DNA of 64,000 nucleotides from assembly GCA_965197555.1 (NCBI GenBank), contig OZ240213.1, forward strand, positions 868,001-932,000. The letters run 5' to 3'. Below the pieces are notes generated by a model. That model was not told where the DNA came from, did no database searches, and was given only the letters and a program-made list of their open reading frames with translations. The first letter of the stretch is position 1; every line of letters starts with the position of its first letter. The translations under genes and the position numbers were made by a program. This document shows positions 1 to 8,873 of the stretch, one piece after another. Origin of the DNA: G965197555 sp965197555 (GTDB lineage: Bacteria; Chloroflexota; Dehalococcoidia; Lucifugimonadales; UBA3495).

Positions 1-37
1 CAAGCCCTGCGGTCGGTCCTGGCCAGCAATAAATGGG

Positions 38-61
38 TGGAAGATTTCGCGCTATCTTCCA
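38..61 (-). terminator. Stem-loop after moaE
   Basis: A perfect 8-bp inverted repeat (TGGAAGAT / ATCTTCCA) with an 8-nt loop lies 13 bp past the moaE stop. The tract after it on the minus strand is only weakly T-rich, so this is a possible intrinsic terminator or 3' stabilising hairpin. Confidence 0.4.
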
Positions 62-74
62 CGTTGGAAGAAAG

Positions 75-533
75 CTAACGCAGGTGGGAATGGGCCTGAG
101 CGGCCTCCTCTTTCGGAAACTCGTGGTCCTCGCAGGCGACCCACCGGGAGCCGTCCTCGAAGACCTCCTTCTTCCAGATGGGCACGATCTCTTTGACTCG
201 GTCCACCGTTTTGTGACAGGCGAAGAAGGCCTCCTTGCGGTGGGGAGATGCCACGGCGACCACTAAGCTGATCTGCCCGATGGGGACGGCGCCGATTCGG
301 TGGGATATGGCGACGTCGTTGACACCAAACTCGGCCTTGATCTCTTCCTGGATCTCAGCCAATTTCTTGAGGGCCATCTCCTCAAAGGCCTCGTATTCCA
401 GGAGCAACACTTTCTTGCCTTCGAAATTGTCACGGGTGGTACCAAGAAAGGTCACCACAGCTCCGTTGCTATCTCTGCGCACTAGGCTGGTGATCTGGTC
501 GGGGTCCAGGGGTTCTTGAGTGATTTCGATCAT
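75..533 (-). CDS. moaE: Molybdopterin synthase catalytic subunit MoaE
   Basis: The large subunit of molybdopterin synthase uses the thiocarboxylated C-terminus of MoaD to put two sulfurs into precursor Z, giving molybdopterin in the cytoplasm. The 152-residue length is normal for the family. Family blocks are visible: FLGTTRDN near 29-36, HRIG at 78-81, SPHR at 96-99, and VKEIVPIWKKE near 113-123, which holds the two lysines expected in the active site. The start is an ATG only 4 nt after the moaD stop, so the two are co-transcribed and probably translationally coupled. A molybdenum-cofactor enzyme elsewhere in the genome is implied. Confidence 0.95.
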   Translation of the reverse strand: MIEITQEPLDPDQITSLVRRDSNGAVVTFLGTTRDNFEGKKVLLLEYEAFEEMALKKLAEIQEEIKAEFGVNDVAISHRIGAVPIGQISLVVAVASPHRKEAFFACHKTVDRVKEIVPIWKKEVFEDGSRWVACEDHEFPKEEAAQAHSHLR

Positions 534-537
534 CGTC

Positions 538-819
538 TTACCCTCCGCTTACCGGTGGGATCAGGCACACATCGTCTCCCGCTCGCAGGACTTGCTCGGG
601 CTCGGCGTAGTCAGCGTTGACCGCGACGACGATTTGCACCCCATCCGGAGCCAACTTGGGGAACTGGCGGCGAATCTCAGCAGTCAAATCGGCCACCGTC
701 GCTCCCTCGGTTATCTCCAAGGAACAGCTATTGCGCCCGGCCCGCTCCCGGTACAGGGCGAAAAATCTGACTTCGAGGGCTAGACCGGATCTCTGTCCCG
801 CTTCCTTTTGTCCTACCAA
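538..819 (-). CDS. moaD: Molybdopterin synthase sulfur carrier subunit MoaD
   Basis: A ubiquitin-like sulfur carrier of 93 residues that partners MoaE. It ends in the diagnostic Gly-Gly (PPVSGG), the site of adenylation and thiocarboxylation. Other family features are FFALYRERAG near the N-terminus and VQIVVAVNADYA in the middle. The start is uncertain: the open frame begins with TTG at 819, while family similarity begins only at about residue 14 (LALEVRFF), where no standard start codon is present. It is the first gene of a moaD-moaE pair. Confidence 0.9.
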   Translation of the reverse strand: MVGQKEAGQRSGLALEVRFFALYRERAGRNSCSLEITEGATVADLTAEIRRQFPKLAPDGVQIVVAVNADYAEPEQVLRAGDDVCLIPPVSGG

Positions 820-981
820 CTCTTTAGGCTCCCGAGAGAAATTCTGACGCCATGACTCAACGATCGACCGTTGGTTGCATTATCCCACACGCGGAACCCA
901 CCCACCATGCATGGAATGAGCCTCGGTGTTCGGAGCGCTAATCGCGCCTGAGCAATATCTCAAACGGGCGCGCTTAGACCT

Positions 982-1764
982 TCAGTGCATCACCAGCCCG
1001 CCGTCAACGTTGAAAGCCTGTCCCGTAATGTTTCTAGCTCCGGCACCAGCCAAGAAAACCGCCATGGCAGCGATATCTTCAGGATCGTTAGCCCTGCCGA
1101 TGGGAATGTTACCGGCCCGCTGCTCTTCCAGGTCGGAAATCGGCACACCCAGCGCCTGTGCTCGACCGGCCATAGTAGCTTCTGCCATGGCCGTACGGGT
1201 GGAACCTGGGCAGATTGCGTTAACGTTAATGTTGTAGCGGCCTAACTGGTGGGCGGCGATTTGTGTCATTGCTATAACCGCGCCTTTGCTGGCGGCATAA
1301 GCAGCGTTTGAAGTACCGGAGTACCCCTTGCCGGCGATGGAGGCAATGTTGATGATGCGCCCCCCATCACCTTGCTGGATCAGCCTCTCCGCGACCCTTT
1401 GCATGCAGAAGAAAGCGCCCTTGGCGTTTACCCGGTGGATGTTGTCCCAGTCAGCTTCCTGAACATCCATTATGTCCAGGTATCGAGTGACACCTGCGTT
1501 GTTCACCAGAATATCGACCCGTCCCAGGTCGTCGGCGGTCTGCGTCACCATGCGGTCGATGTCTGCCAAGTTACCAACGTCGGCTTCGATCACCACACTT
1601 CTTCGCCCCAGCTCCCGAACAGCTATTCCAGTGTTTTCGACCGCCGAAGCGTTGACGTCGGCAACAGCCACGTGGACCCCTTCCCGGGCCAGGGCTAGAG
1701 CAATAGCCTTGCCCATGCCTCGTCCCGCACCAGTAACCAGCGCTACTTTATTATCTAATAGCAT
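982..1764 (-). CDS. SDR family NAD(P)-dependent oxidoreductase
   Basis: A classical short-chain dehydrogenase of 260 residues, probably acting on a hydroxyl or keto group of a small molecule. Visible are the cofactor motif TGAGRGMG (11-18), NNAG (88-91), catalytic Ser142, and Tyr156-x3-Lys160 (YAASK). The C-terminus carries the usual GQAFNVDGG block. The acidic Asp36 (VAVADVNAS) at the end of strand 2 favours NAD over NADP. It starts 7 nt after the upstream TPR gene stops, so they look like one transcript. The substrate cannot be told from sequence; the FabG-like subgroup is one possibility. Confidence 0.88.
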   Translation of the reverse strand: MLLDNKVALVTGAGRGMGKAIALALAREGVHVAVADVNASAVENTGIAVRELGRRSVVIEADVGNLADIDRMVTQTADDLGRVDILVNNAGVTRYLDIMDVQEADWDNIHRVNAKGAFFCMQRVAERLIQQGDGGRIINIASIAGKGYSGTSNAAYAASKGAVIAMTQIAAHQLGRYNINVNAICPGSTRTAMAEATMAGRAQALGVPISDLEEQRAGNIPIGRANDPEDIAAMAVFLAGAGARNITGQAFNVDGGLVMH

Positions 1765-1771
1765 GGCGGAA

Positions 1772-3220
1772 TCAACCCAACCTGTCAGACATAAGTGTCA
1801 ATGCCTTGAACTCGGAGGTATCCTGGTCTGCGTTGGCCCACCCCGCTGACACCTTCTGGATACTGGCGGTGGCGCTTTCTTGCTGCCCTTTACCTTCTTG
1901 GGTGCGTCCCAGCCAGTACAAATCGCGTACCGATTCCCGCTGCTTCAAACGGGTCCTCAACAGGTCCTCGGCTTTATCGAACTCCTCGGCGCGGAGGCAA
2001 GCCTCTAACAGGGTGTCCTCAAAGACCTCTCGCTGAGCATGACTGCCACCGACTCGAGTCAGCTGAGAATGGACCGGCTCCATCAGTCGAACGGCGTCGG
2101 CGTAGGCGCCGTGGCCGAAGGCGTCGATACCTTGCACTAAGGGCAGAGTGACCTCGGTTGCTAGGCTATCGCCTTGGTCAGCGACCTTCTTTAGACCGTT
2201 GATCATTTGGTCCACGGACGCTTGGTCACCTGCGGCGGTAAATGCCAGGGCGGCATGAGCGTCCCGGAACGCTGGCCCGGGTCTCTCCGAGGCGGGTGCG
2301 GCCAGCGCCAACAACTCGTCCTGGTATCCAGGCACCTTGGCGTCGCCGTAAATATGCATGCGCCAGGACAGTGATGCGCTGTCGGCTAGCGATGCGTAGC
2401 TCTTGGCTGATACCGCGGGCCGTATATCGGCTTCGTAGATTTCGATGGCTTTGCTGTATCTCCCCATGGCCAGTTGGAACAGAGCTTGGTGCCAGGTGAG
2501 GTGGACCCGGTAGGTGGCCCGACGATCGTAGTCCACGAGCCAGTTGCCCAAGAAATCCCCACCGTTGGAGTTATCCGCCCGCTCGAAAAACACGTGGGCA
2601 ACCGAATGCGCGGCAACGGCGTTATCCTGGCGCAAGTCCAAAGAGCGCTCCGCAAGGCGCAAACCCTCGTCCATGAGGCCGACCTCGTGGTTGGCCCAGG
2701 CGTATTGTCCCAGGAAGGCCCAGTCATTCCTGTACTGCGGCTCCACGCTGCTCATGAGGTCATAAAAGACCGGTGGGTAATTCTGCACTCCTGCTCCGCT
2801 GCAGCCGAGAACGAACAACCGATGAGCTACCCTGAGCAGCAGAGCGTCCCTGGGGAACTCGGCTAGATGCTCCTTCACCAGGGCGTACGCACGTTGATTC
2901 TCACCGTTTACAAATACAGCAAGGGCCTCGATCTGTTGTTGCTCCCGGCGGGACGTGCCAGCCGCCAGGGAACGAGCGCGTTCCGCGCTCTCCTTGGCCT
3001 CCGCTACGGCTACTCGGGCCAGGAGCAAAAAGGCCAATGCTGCATGAGCCAAAGCAAACCCTTCATCAACCTCTATGGCCTGAACGAACTTCTCTTCGGC
3101 ACCAAAATTCTGAGAAAGCAGCAGGTCTAAGCCCTCTGAATAGTGCTCGGCTGCCGCGTTGGAACCAGTGGACATAGTGAGTCCGTAGCGGTCCTTCACT
3201 CCCCCAGGGTTTTGCATCAT
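1772..3220 (-). CDS. TPR protein, TTC38-like
   Basis: A 482-residue, Ala- and Leu-rich helical protein made of tetratricopeptide-type hairpins along its length, for example AAAEHYSEGLDLLLS near residue 20 and further repeats through to the C-terminus. The overall pattern resembles the TTC38 family, soluble proteins of unknown biochemical role. No signal peptide or membrane segment is seen. An internal Met at residue 16 is an alternative start. It is first in a two-gene unit with the SDR, and divergent from the hydantoinase-like gene across about 250 bp that must hold both promoters. The function is not known. Confidence 0.72.
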   Translation of the reverse strand: MMQNPGGVKDRYGLTMSTGSNAAAEHYSEGLDLLLSQNFGAEEKFVQAIEVDEGFALAHAALAFLLLARVAVAEAKESAERARSLAAGTSRREQQQIEALAVFVNGENQRAYALVKEHLAEFPRDALLLRVAHRLFVLGCSGAGVQNYPPVFYDLMSSVEPQYRNDWAFLGQYAWANHEVGLMDEGLRLAERSLDLRQDNAVAAHSVAHVFFERADNSNGGDFLGNWLVDYDRRATYRVHLTWHQALFQLAMGRYSKAIEIYEADIRPAVSAKSYASLADSASLSWRMHIYGDAKVPGYQDELLALAAPASERPGPAFRDAHAALAFTAAGDQASVDQMINGLKKVADQGDSLATEVTLPLVQGIDAFGHGAYADAVRLMEPVHSQLTRVGGSHAQREVFEDTLLEACLRAEEFDKAEDLLRTRLKQRESVRDLYWLGRTQEGKGQQESATASIQKVSAGWANADQDTSEFKALTLMSDRLG

Positions 3221-3474
3221 CGGCCTCCTGAAACCCGCGCTAACTGGGTAGGTCCGCTCCTGATTAAGCTAGCGTTGCTTATTTCGAGTTTACGTTGCAC
3301 GCTGGTGAGTGTCAACGCGGCTGGATTCGGTTCAACAGCGATAGATTGCTTGAGGCGCCCAGTTATTGATATGCTGCCAACTGATTTACATGGATTGGGA
3401 CGAGTTAGACTTTGAGCCGGACCGGCTGAGTGTTTTTTGCTACGCCAGAACGGTCTGAGATGGAGCGGTTTATC

Positions 3475-4893
3475 ATGGCCAATGGAAAAGTAGACACTAT
3501 AGTTCGAGGCGGGCAGGTGGTCACCTCAACCCAGGTTTTGGACGCCGCCATCGCTATCTCAGGGGAGAAGATAGTTGCTTTGGGGCCCGAGGAGCTTCTA
3601 CCAGCCGCGGAAAATTACATAGACGCGGAGGGGAAGCTGGTCTTGCCGGGGCTGATTGACTGTCACGTCCACTTGGACGGGCACGACGACTACGCCCTGG
3701 GAGCCCAGGCCGCCGCCTACGCCGGTCTTACCACGCTGGTGCCCTTCGGGACCTACGATCTGGAGACCGAGGAAACTCTCCCTGCAGCTATTAACCGGAT
3801 CAAGGAAGAGATACAGGGTTCAGCGGTCGTGGACTTTGGTTTCCACTTCATACTGCAAAACCGGCCCCACATTCTGGAAAGCCTGCCCCAGGCTATGCAG
3901 ATGGGTGTCAAGTCCTACAAGATGTTCATGACCTACAAAAAGCGGCTGACTCGCATGTGCGATGATGAATACATCTGCAAAGCCATGGAGTTGGTGGCGG
4001 CAGGCGGCGGAGTGTTACAGCTCCATTGTGAGAGCGGCAACATCATCGAATACCTGGAGAACAAGCTGATCGCCGAAGGACATACCCACCCCACGGACTT
4101 CCCAGCGGCGTGCCCCGACTGGGCCGAGGAGGAAGCGATCAACCGGGCCATCCAGATGGGTGCCGCCACCGATTGCCCCACCTATGTGGTCCACCTAAGC
4201 ACTCAACTGGGGTTGGAGCGCATCAAACGCGCTCAGGCCATCGGGCAACGGGTGTGGAGCGAGTCCTGTCCCCAATACTTGCTGCTGTCGGACGCTGAGT
4301 TGGCCAAGTATGGCCCATTGGCAAAAATAGGACCGCCACTGAGGGCTGAGGACGGGCCCGACCGGGATGCTCTTTGGAGTGGACTGGAGCGCGGCGATGT
4401 GTCCATCGTGTCCAGCGACCATGCCCCTCACCCTCAGGAGCTGAAGCGGCCGGGCTGGGACAACATCTTCGTCGACGCGGATGGTATGTCGATCCCCTTC
4501 GGGTCCCCGGGCATCGAGACCGTCGTTGCCCTTATGTACAGCGAAGGGGTGGTGAAGCGCGGGCTGCCTATTTGGTGGCTCGCAAGAGTAATGTCGGAGA
4601 ACCCCGCTCGGATCTTCGGTCTCTATCCCCGCAAGGGGACTATCCAAGTCGGGTCGGACGCCGACCTGTTGATCATCGATCCCTATGAGGACAGGGTTGT
4701 AACGGCTAAGGACCACCTGAGCAATGCGGGCTACAGTCTGTTTGAAGGTTGGCCAATCAGCGGTAGGCCCTGGATGACGCTACTCAGAGGGAAGGTACTG
4801 CTGAACCAAGGAAAGTTGGAGCAGAAACCCGGCTACGGTGAGTTCCTATCCTGCGAAGGGCCCCGGGGCCCCTTGGGTGGGCCAGTGAGGTAG
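3475..4893 (+). CDS. Dihydropyrimidinase/hydantoinase-like amidohydrolase
   Basis: A cyclic-amidase of the amidohydrolase superfamily that hydrolyses cyclic ureides or imides (dihydropyrimidines, hydantoins, allantoin); the exact substrate is unknown. Binuclear metal ligands are visible: the HVH pair in DCHVHLDGHDD, the lysine of VKSYKMFMTY that is carboxylated in the family, His in LHCESGN and in VVHLST, and the Asp of SSDHAPH. The C-terminus returns to the small beta domain (GSDADLLIIDP). The start at 3475 (MANGK) is chosen because GGAG lies 9 nt upstream; the frame is open from a GTG at 3430. Length 472, typical. No signal peptide, so cytoplasmic. Confidence 0.88.
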   Translation: MANGKVDTIVRGGQVVTSTQVLDAAIAISGEKIVALGPEELLPAAENYIDAEGKLVLPGLIDCHVHLDGHDDYALGAQAAAYAGLTTLVPFGTYDLETEETLPAAINRIKEEIQGSAVVDFGFHFILQNRPHILESLPQAMQMGVKSYKMFMTYKKRLTRMCDDEYICKAMELVAAGGGVLQLHCESGNIIEYLENKLIAEGHTHPTDFPAACPDWAEEEAINRAIQMGAATDCPTYVVHLSTQLGLERIKRAQAIGQRVWSESCPQYLLLSDAELAKYGPLAKIGPPLRAEDGPDRDALWSGLERGDVSIVSSDHAPHPQELKRPGWDNIFVDADGMSIPFGSPGIETVVALMYSEGVVKRGLPIWWLARVMSENPARIFGLYPRKGTIQVGSDADLLIIDPYEDRVVTAKDHLSNAGYSLFEGWPISGRPWMTLLRGKVLLNQGKLEQKPGYGEFLSCEGPRGPLGGPVR

Positions 4894-4995
4894 CAACTGC
4901 GCTGCCGTGGGTAGAAACTATTGGCTCAGCCCGGGCCTCCACCGTCCGTGGTCCGAGGCGGTCTTGATAAGTAAGAGTTGATCTTGGCCGCTGGG

Positions 4996-6024
4996 CTATT
5001 TGAACTGAGGCACTACTTTCTCAGCCAGCAGCCGGGCAGACTTGACCACGTTCTCGTAGGGAACCTGTCCCCCGTAGTTCATCTCCAGCACCACCCCGGT
5101 GATTCCCAACTCCTCTTGATATTGCCGTAGGCGGTCGCATACTGCGTCCGGTGTGCCGTACATCACTCTTTGCTGGACTATGTCCTCATAGGGAGTGGCG
5201 GCCATCTCCCGCAGCCGCTGCCGGTTTTCCTCGTTGGCTGCAGAGGAAATCAATTCCCGAGCGGCGTATTGAATGGCGTGGATGGTGCTTTCCTTGGGAT
5301 CGGTGAACGCCCGCTCGGCATCTTCACCCACGTAAGCCGGAATACGCAACGTTATATCGGGAGGACCCGAATATCCTGCTTTCTCCCTAGCTTGTTTGTA
5401 CTGCCCCAGCCGTTCCTGTAGCTGGGGTATCGGGATGTTGGCGCTTACGAAAATGGGGTATCCCATTTCCCCTATCAGGGGGAAAGTGTCCTCTCCCGCT
5501 ACCGCGACGGTAGTTGGCGGGTTGGGCTTTTGGAAGGGCTTGGGCACCACGGTGACGTCATGAAAGGTGTGGTATTCCCCCTCGTAGGAAAATGTGTCCT
5601 GGTGCCAGCCTTTCATGATAATTTGCAATGCTTCTAGAAACCGGGGCCGACTTTCTGGATAGGGTACGTTGTAACCCTGATAGTACTTGGTCAATCCGCT
5701 CCGCCCGATCCCAAAGTTGAAGCGGCCCTTGCTGATATGGTCAACCGTGGCCGCTTCTTCGGCTACCCTCAGGGGGTTGGTGAGCGGGAGCACATGGACC
5801 GCCAGTCCCACTCTGATTCTGTTGGTTCTGGCTGCAATAGCGCTGGCAATAACCAGCGGGGAGGCCAGGACCGACCGCTCGGGACTGAAGTGGTGTTCGG
5901 CCAGCCATACCGAGTCGATGCCCAAGTCCTCCATCACCGCGACTTGATCGAAGGACTCTTCAAAGGCCTCGGCCTGGTCCATGCCAATCCTTACGTGGAA
6001 ATCTGTGAATAAGCCGAAATCCAT
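4996..6024 (-). CDS. Luciferase-like (LLM class) flavin-dependent monooxygenase
   Basis: A bacterial-luciferase-fold TIM barrel of 342 residues, expected to use reduced FMN (or F420) to oxidise an organic substrate. The family blocks SVWLAEHHFSP, RIRVGLAVHVLPLTNPLRVAEE and KGRFNFGIGRSG are clear, with PDAVCDRLRQYQEELG near the C-terminus. The EHHF block marks it as closest to the luxA-like branch. It is convergent with the hydantoinase-like gene. It is one of three such enzymes in the window (also 10276 and 21210); they differ clearly from each other, so they are paralogues and not recent copies. Confidence 0.88.
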   Translation of the reverse strand: MDFGLFTDFHVRIGMDQAEAFEESFDQVAVMEDLGIDSVWLAEHHFSPERSVLASPLVIASAIAARTNRIRVGLAVHVLPLTNPLRVAEEAATVDHISKGRFNFGIGRSGLTKYYQGYNVPYPESRPRFLEALQIIMKGWHQDTFSYEGEYHTFHDVTVVPKPFQKPNPPTTVAVAGEDTFPLIGEMGYPIFVSANIPIPQLQERLGQYKQAREKAGYSGPPDITLRIPAYVGEDAERAFTDPKESTIHAIQYAARELISSAANEENRQRLREMAATPYEDIVQQRVMYGTPDAVCDRLRQYQEELGITGVVLEMNYGGQVPYENVVKSARLLAEKVVPQFK

Positions 6025-6112
6025 TGGTCGCTCCTCGGGGTCCAGGAAGTTGTGCTGAATATATGCCTGGAATCCTTTAGCCGAGTGTAGTGGTCTATAT
6101 CGCCACAGTCAA

Positions 6113-7111
6113 CTATTGGACTTGCGTCCGGAGATTTGCAGTTCGCTCGGTTTGGGGCACCTGAAGCTTCGGGCGGTCAATTCGAATGAAGTCCCTGGGT
6201 GCGCCACCAAAGATATCGGTCAGGAATACATAGGCTACATAACACTCCAACCCAAATGGCAGGTAACCCCCATAACCCAACACCGGCATCTCAAAGATGG
6301 GCGCGAAGTCAAAAAAGGCGATGACGTATTCCCACTTTGGATCGGCCCAATAGTTCCACATCTCCCAGAACCAACCGCACACTAGGGCCCCGAAAGCCAA
6401 CGCTACCAGCGGTCGCCAGTCCCCTTTACTTAGCCAGACAAGAATGCTGGGTTGTCGCCCACGAAGGTAGTTAATAGGCTCCACCAGAAGGATCATCCAC
6501 ATCCAGGTACCCGGGTAGAAGTAGGTCGGCCAGACCATCAATCCAAGGAGTAGGATCAGCCCCAGTATCATGGATGCTGCCAAGACCGGCTTGGAGACCT
6601 GCAAGGCTGGTCCAGACTGAAACTTGTCGAAAAACTTGAGTGTCCCGATTAGCTCGGCGGTCTCGATTACCGCGGGCACCACTGTTGAAAAGTGCCATGA
6701 TGCGACCAGGGCATGCCGAAGGGTTGAATACTCCTCGGAACTCACGTAGTACCAGTTCTGGGTGAACTGATTGATGCCCTCAAAGGTCCACCAGAGGGGG
6801 ATGGACACAAGAAACAGTCCGCCGAAGGCCTTGGGATTGCGGGTTAGCGGCGACGAACCCTTGCTCCTCAGCACCAGAGCGTCCACCGTAAAGATATAGC
6901 CCAGCCACAGAGGGAAGAAAGCATACTCTCCCAGCAGTCCTGCTTGAAGCCAAGACGCGGGCCAGGCCATAGCAATCAGCGCCAACCCCAAGAATCCGTG
7001 GGGCGCTAAGGGGTGGCGCCGGCTAATACCCTTCGGTGTAAGCATGCTTCGAAGGGAAGATTTGTACCTCCCGGCCAGCAACCGGCGGGGGAAATCAACG
7101 TTGACGTTCAA
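6113..7111 (-). CDS. Polytopic membrane protein of unknown function
   Basis: A 332-residue integral membrane protein with about seven to eight hydrophobic, Trp-rich segments, for example FLGLALIAMAWPASWL, LILLLGLMVWPTYF and LVALAFGALVCGWFWEMW. Conserved-looking polar positions (FEGINQF, EMWNYWADPKWEY) lie between the helices and might form a site, but no catalytic motif is recognised. The terminal tails are soluble and basic. It sits between the monooxygenase and the amidase genes on the same strand with gaps of about 90 bp on each side. I do not recognise the family. Confidence 0.7.
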   Translation of the reverse strand: MNVNVDFPRRLLAGRYKSSLRSMLTPKGISRRHPLAPHGFLGLALIAMAWPASWLQAGLLGEYAFFPLWLGYIFTVDALVLRSKGSSPLTRNPKAFGGLFLVSIPLWWTFEGINQFTQNWYYVSSEEYSTLRHALVASWHFSTVVPAVIETAELIGTLKFFDKFQSGPALQVSKPVLAASMILGLILLLGLMVWPTYFYPGTWMWMILLVEPINYLRGRQPSILVWLSKGDWRPLVALAFGALVCGWFWEMWNYWADPKWEYVIAFFDFAPIFEMPVLGYGGYLPFGLECYVAYVFLTDIFGGAPRDFIRIDRPKLQVPQTERTANLRTQVQ

Positions 7112-7192
7112 GTCAGTCTCTTGCTCTCAGAGCTCTTGCACCGGACCATCGGCTGGCCTTTACACCGGCCGGTAGAGTCGCCTGTGACGTTG

Positions 7193-8596
7193 TTACGTGA
7201 TAGGCGGCCGTCGCTCATGCCAGGGTGTGCTTTGCTCGTAGGCGTGGGCCACTCTTAGGAGAGTCTCCTCGGCGAAGGGCCGACCACCCATTTGCAGGCC
7301 AAGGGGAAGGTTGTCTGAGCTAAAGCCGCAGCAGATCGTCAATGCGGGGATGCTCGCTAGGCTGAATGCGGTGGTCAGGAGCCACGGCACACGGTTGGCA
7401 TTCTCCTTGCTGTCGATAACCGGGTCTTCCTCAATCTTGACCGCAGGTATGCCGGTGGTGGGCAGAGCCAACACATCCACATCCTCCAGCGCTTCCAGCA
7501 CCTGCCGGCGCAGCAATGTGCGTAGTTTTTGAGCCTTGTAATACGCTTGGGCCGGGATGAGGCTTCCAGTCAAATAACCGATCCTGTTGTCGTGGCGAAT
7601 CTCCCGTAGCCGGTTCCTCACCAAGTCGTCGTAAGTCATGGGAGCTTCTACGCGGAGGCCGGCCGAAATGGTCCCGGCGTAGCTGGTGAGGGGGATGGAG
7701 ACTTCTTGCACCGACGCTCCGAGCTCACCCAGGACATCGGTGGCTAAAGTGACCGCCTGCCTAACCTCCGGTTGCACCACATCGGATTCCATGAACTCTT
7801 TGATCACTCCGACCTTGAGTCCCCGTACGTTCCCATCCAGGGCCTGCCGGTAGTCAGGCACCGCAGCCTCAGAAGTGTAGGAGTCCTTAGGGTCGTGGCC
7901 CGCGATGGCTTGAAAGGTGATGGCGCAGTCCTCGACGCTGCGGCTCAGGGGTCCGATGGCATCCATCGACCAAACCCCTTTCATCACCCCATACCGGCTA
8001 ACCCTGCCCCAGGTTGGCCTTAGCCCCACCAAGCCGCACCAAGCGGCAGGGAAGCGAACCGAGCCGCCCGTGTCCTCGCCCAAGGAAGTGGCACACATGA
8101 AAGCGGCCGTCGCTGCTCCGGAGCCGCTGCTAGAGCCTCCTGGATGCCGTTCCGTGTTCCAGGGGTTCCGAGGAGTGTCAAAGGCATGGGAGAGGCCGGT
8201 GGTGGCGAACTCGGTCATGCTTAGCTTACCCAGCAGTATTCCACCCGCCTGTTTGAGATTGGCAACAACCGTCGCGTCCTCATCGGGCACGAAGTCGTTG
8301 AAGATCGGCGAACCGCCGGTGGTGCGAATTCCGCGGGTGTAAATCTGGTCTTTGACGGCGAAGGGCACCCCGTGCATCGGTCCACGGTGATAGCCGTGGG
8401 CAATCTCCGCTGAGGCTTCCTTAGCCGCCTCGATGGCCTCCTCAGGGCAAACCGTCAGATAAGCGCGAAGCTGGTCGTTCAGCAGATCGATTCTCTCCAG
8501 GTAGGCCTCGACAGCCTCCACGGGAGATACCTGTTTCGTCCTTATGGAGTCAGAGAGCTGAGAAGCGGACAACCATGGGATCTCTGCTTTATCCAT
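7193..8596 (-). CDS. Amidase signature family hydrolase
   Basis: A Ser-cisSer-Lys amidase that hydrolyses carboxamides. The triad is readable: Lys in FAVKDQI, the cis-Ser in GGSSSGSGAATAA, and the nucleophile region DTGGSVRFPAAWCG. The start at 8596 (MDKAE) is preferred over the longer open frame (to 8686) because AAAGGAG lies just upstream. That gives 467 residues, normal for GatA-like stand-alone amidases. GatB and GatC are not adjacent, which argues against a role in tRNA-dependent amidation. It is divergent from the amidohydrolase at 8874, and the two may act on the same class of nitrogen compound. Confidence 0.88.
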   Translation of the reverse strand: MDKAEIPWLSASQLSDSIRTKQVSPVEAVEAYLERIDLLNDQLRAYLTVCPEEAIEAAKEASAEIAHGYHRGPMHGVPFAVKDQIYTRGIRTTGGSPIFNDFVPDEDATVVANLKQAGGILLGKLSMTEFATTGLSHAFDTPRNPWNTERHPGGSSSGSGAATAAFMCATSLGEDTGGSVRFPAAWCGLVGLRPTWGRVSRYGVMKGVWSMDAIGPLSRSVEDCAITFQAIAGHDPKDSYTSEAAVPDYRQALDGNVRGLKVGVIKEFMESDVVQPEVRQAVTLATDVLGELGASVQEVSIPLTSYAGTISAGLRVEAPMTYDDLVRNRLREIRHDNRIGYLTGSLIPAQAYYKAQKLRTLLRRQVLEALEDVDVLALPTTGIPAVKIEEDPVIDSKENANRVPWLLTTAFSLASIPALTICCGFSSDNLPLGLQMGGRPFAEETLLRVAHAYEQSTPWHERRPPIT

Positions 8597-8781
8597 GGAT
8601 GCTCCTTTGTCAGGTTGCTCGTTAGTAGCCAGGGCAAACCGGTCGATTGCTCGGACTAAATCTGACCCGGAAACCAGGGGCACCAAGCCCTAAAGCATCA
8701 TAGGCGGGGTTTATTCTCAGGTCAACTCCCCAGCCGGGCTGACCGGGCTGAGGAAGTCATCGGCGATCCTTGACCGGGGGC

Positions 8782-8810
8782 TTGACTTCGGCTTCGCATC
8801 CAGAGATATT
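8782..8810 (+). promoter_or_regulatory. Putative sigma70-type promoter
   Basis: TTGACT and GATATT are separated by exactly 17 bp, matching the -35 box at five of six positions and the -10 box at four of six. The expected start near 8818 would give a leader of about 55 nt before the amidohydrolase ATG at 8874, in the divergent intergenic region. This rests on pattern only. Confidence 0.35.
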
Positions 8811-8873
8811 GTGGGCCGCCTGCGTTATATTTATGTTCGTTTTGAGCCTCTGGGACTTTAGAGGGGGCAGAGG

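Noticed and set aside
7193..8596. GatA subunit of tRNA amidotransferase
   Set aside because: No GatB or GatC neighbours, and the context is catabolic; a stand-alone amidase is more likely.
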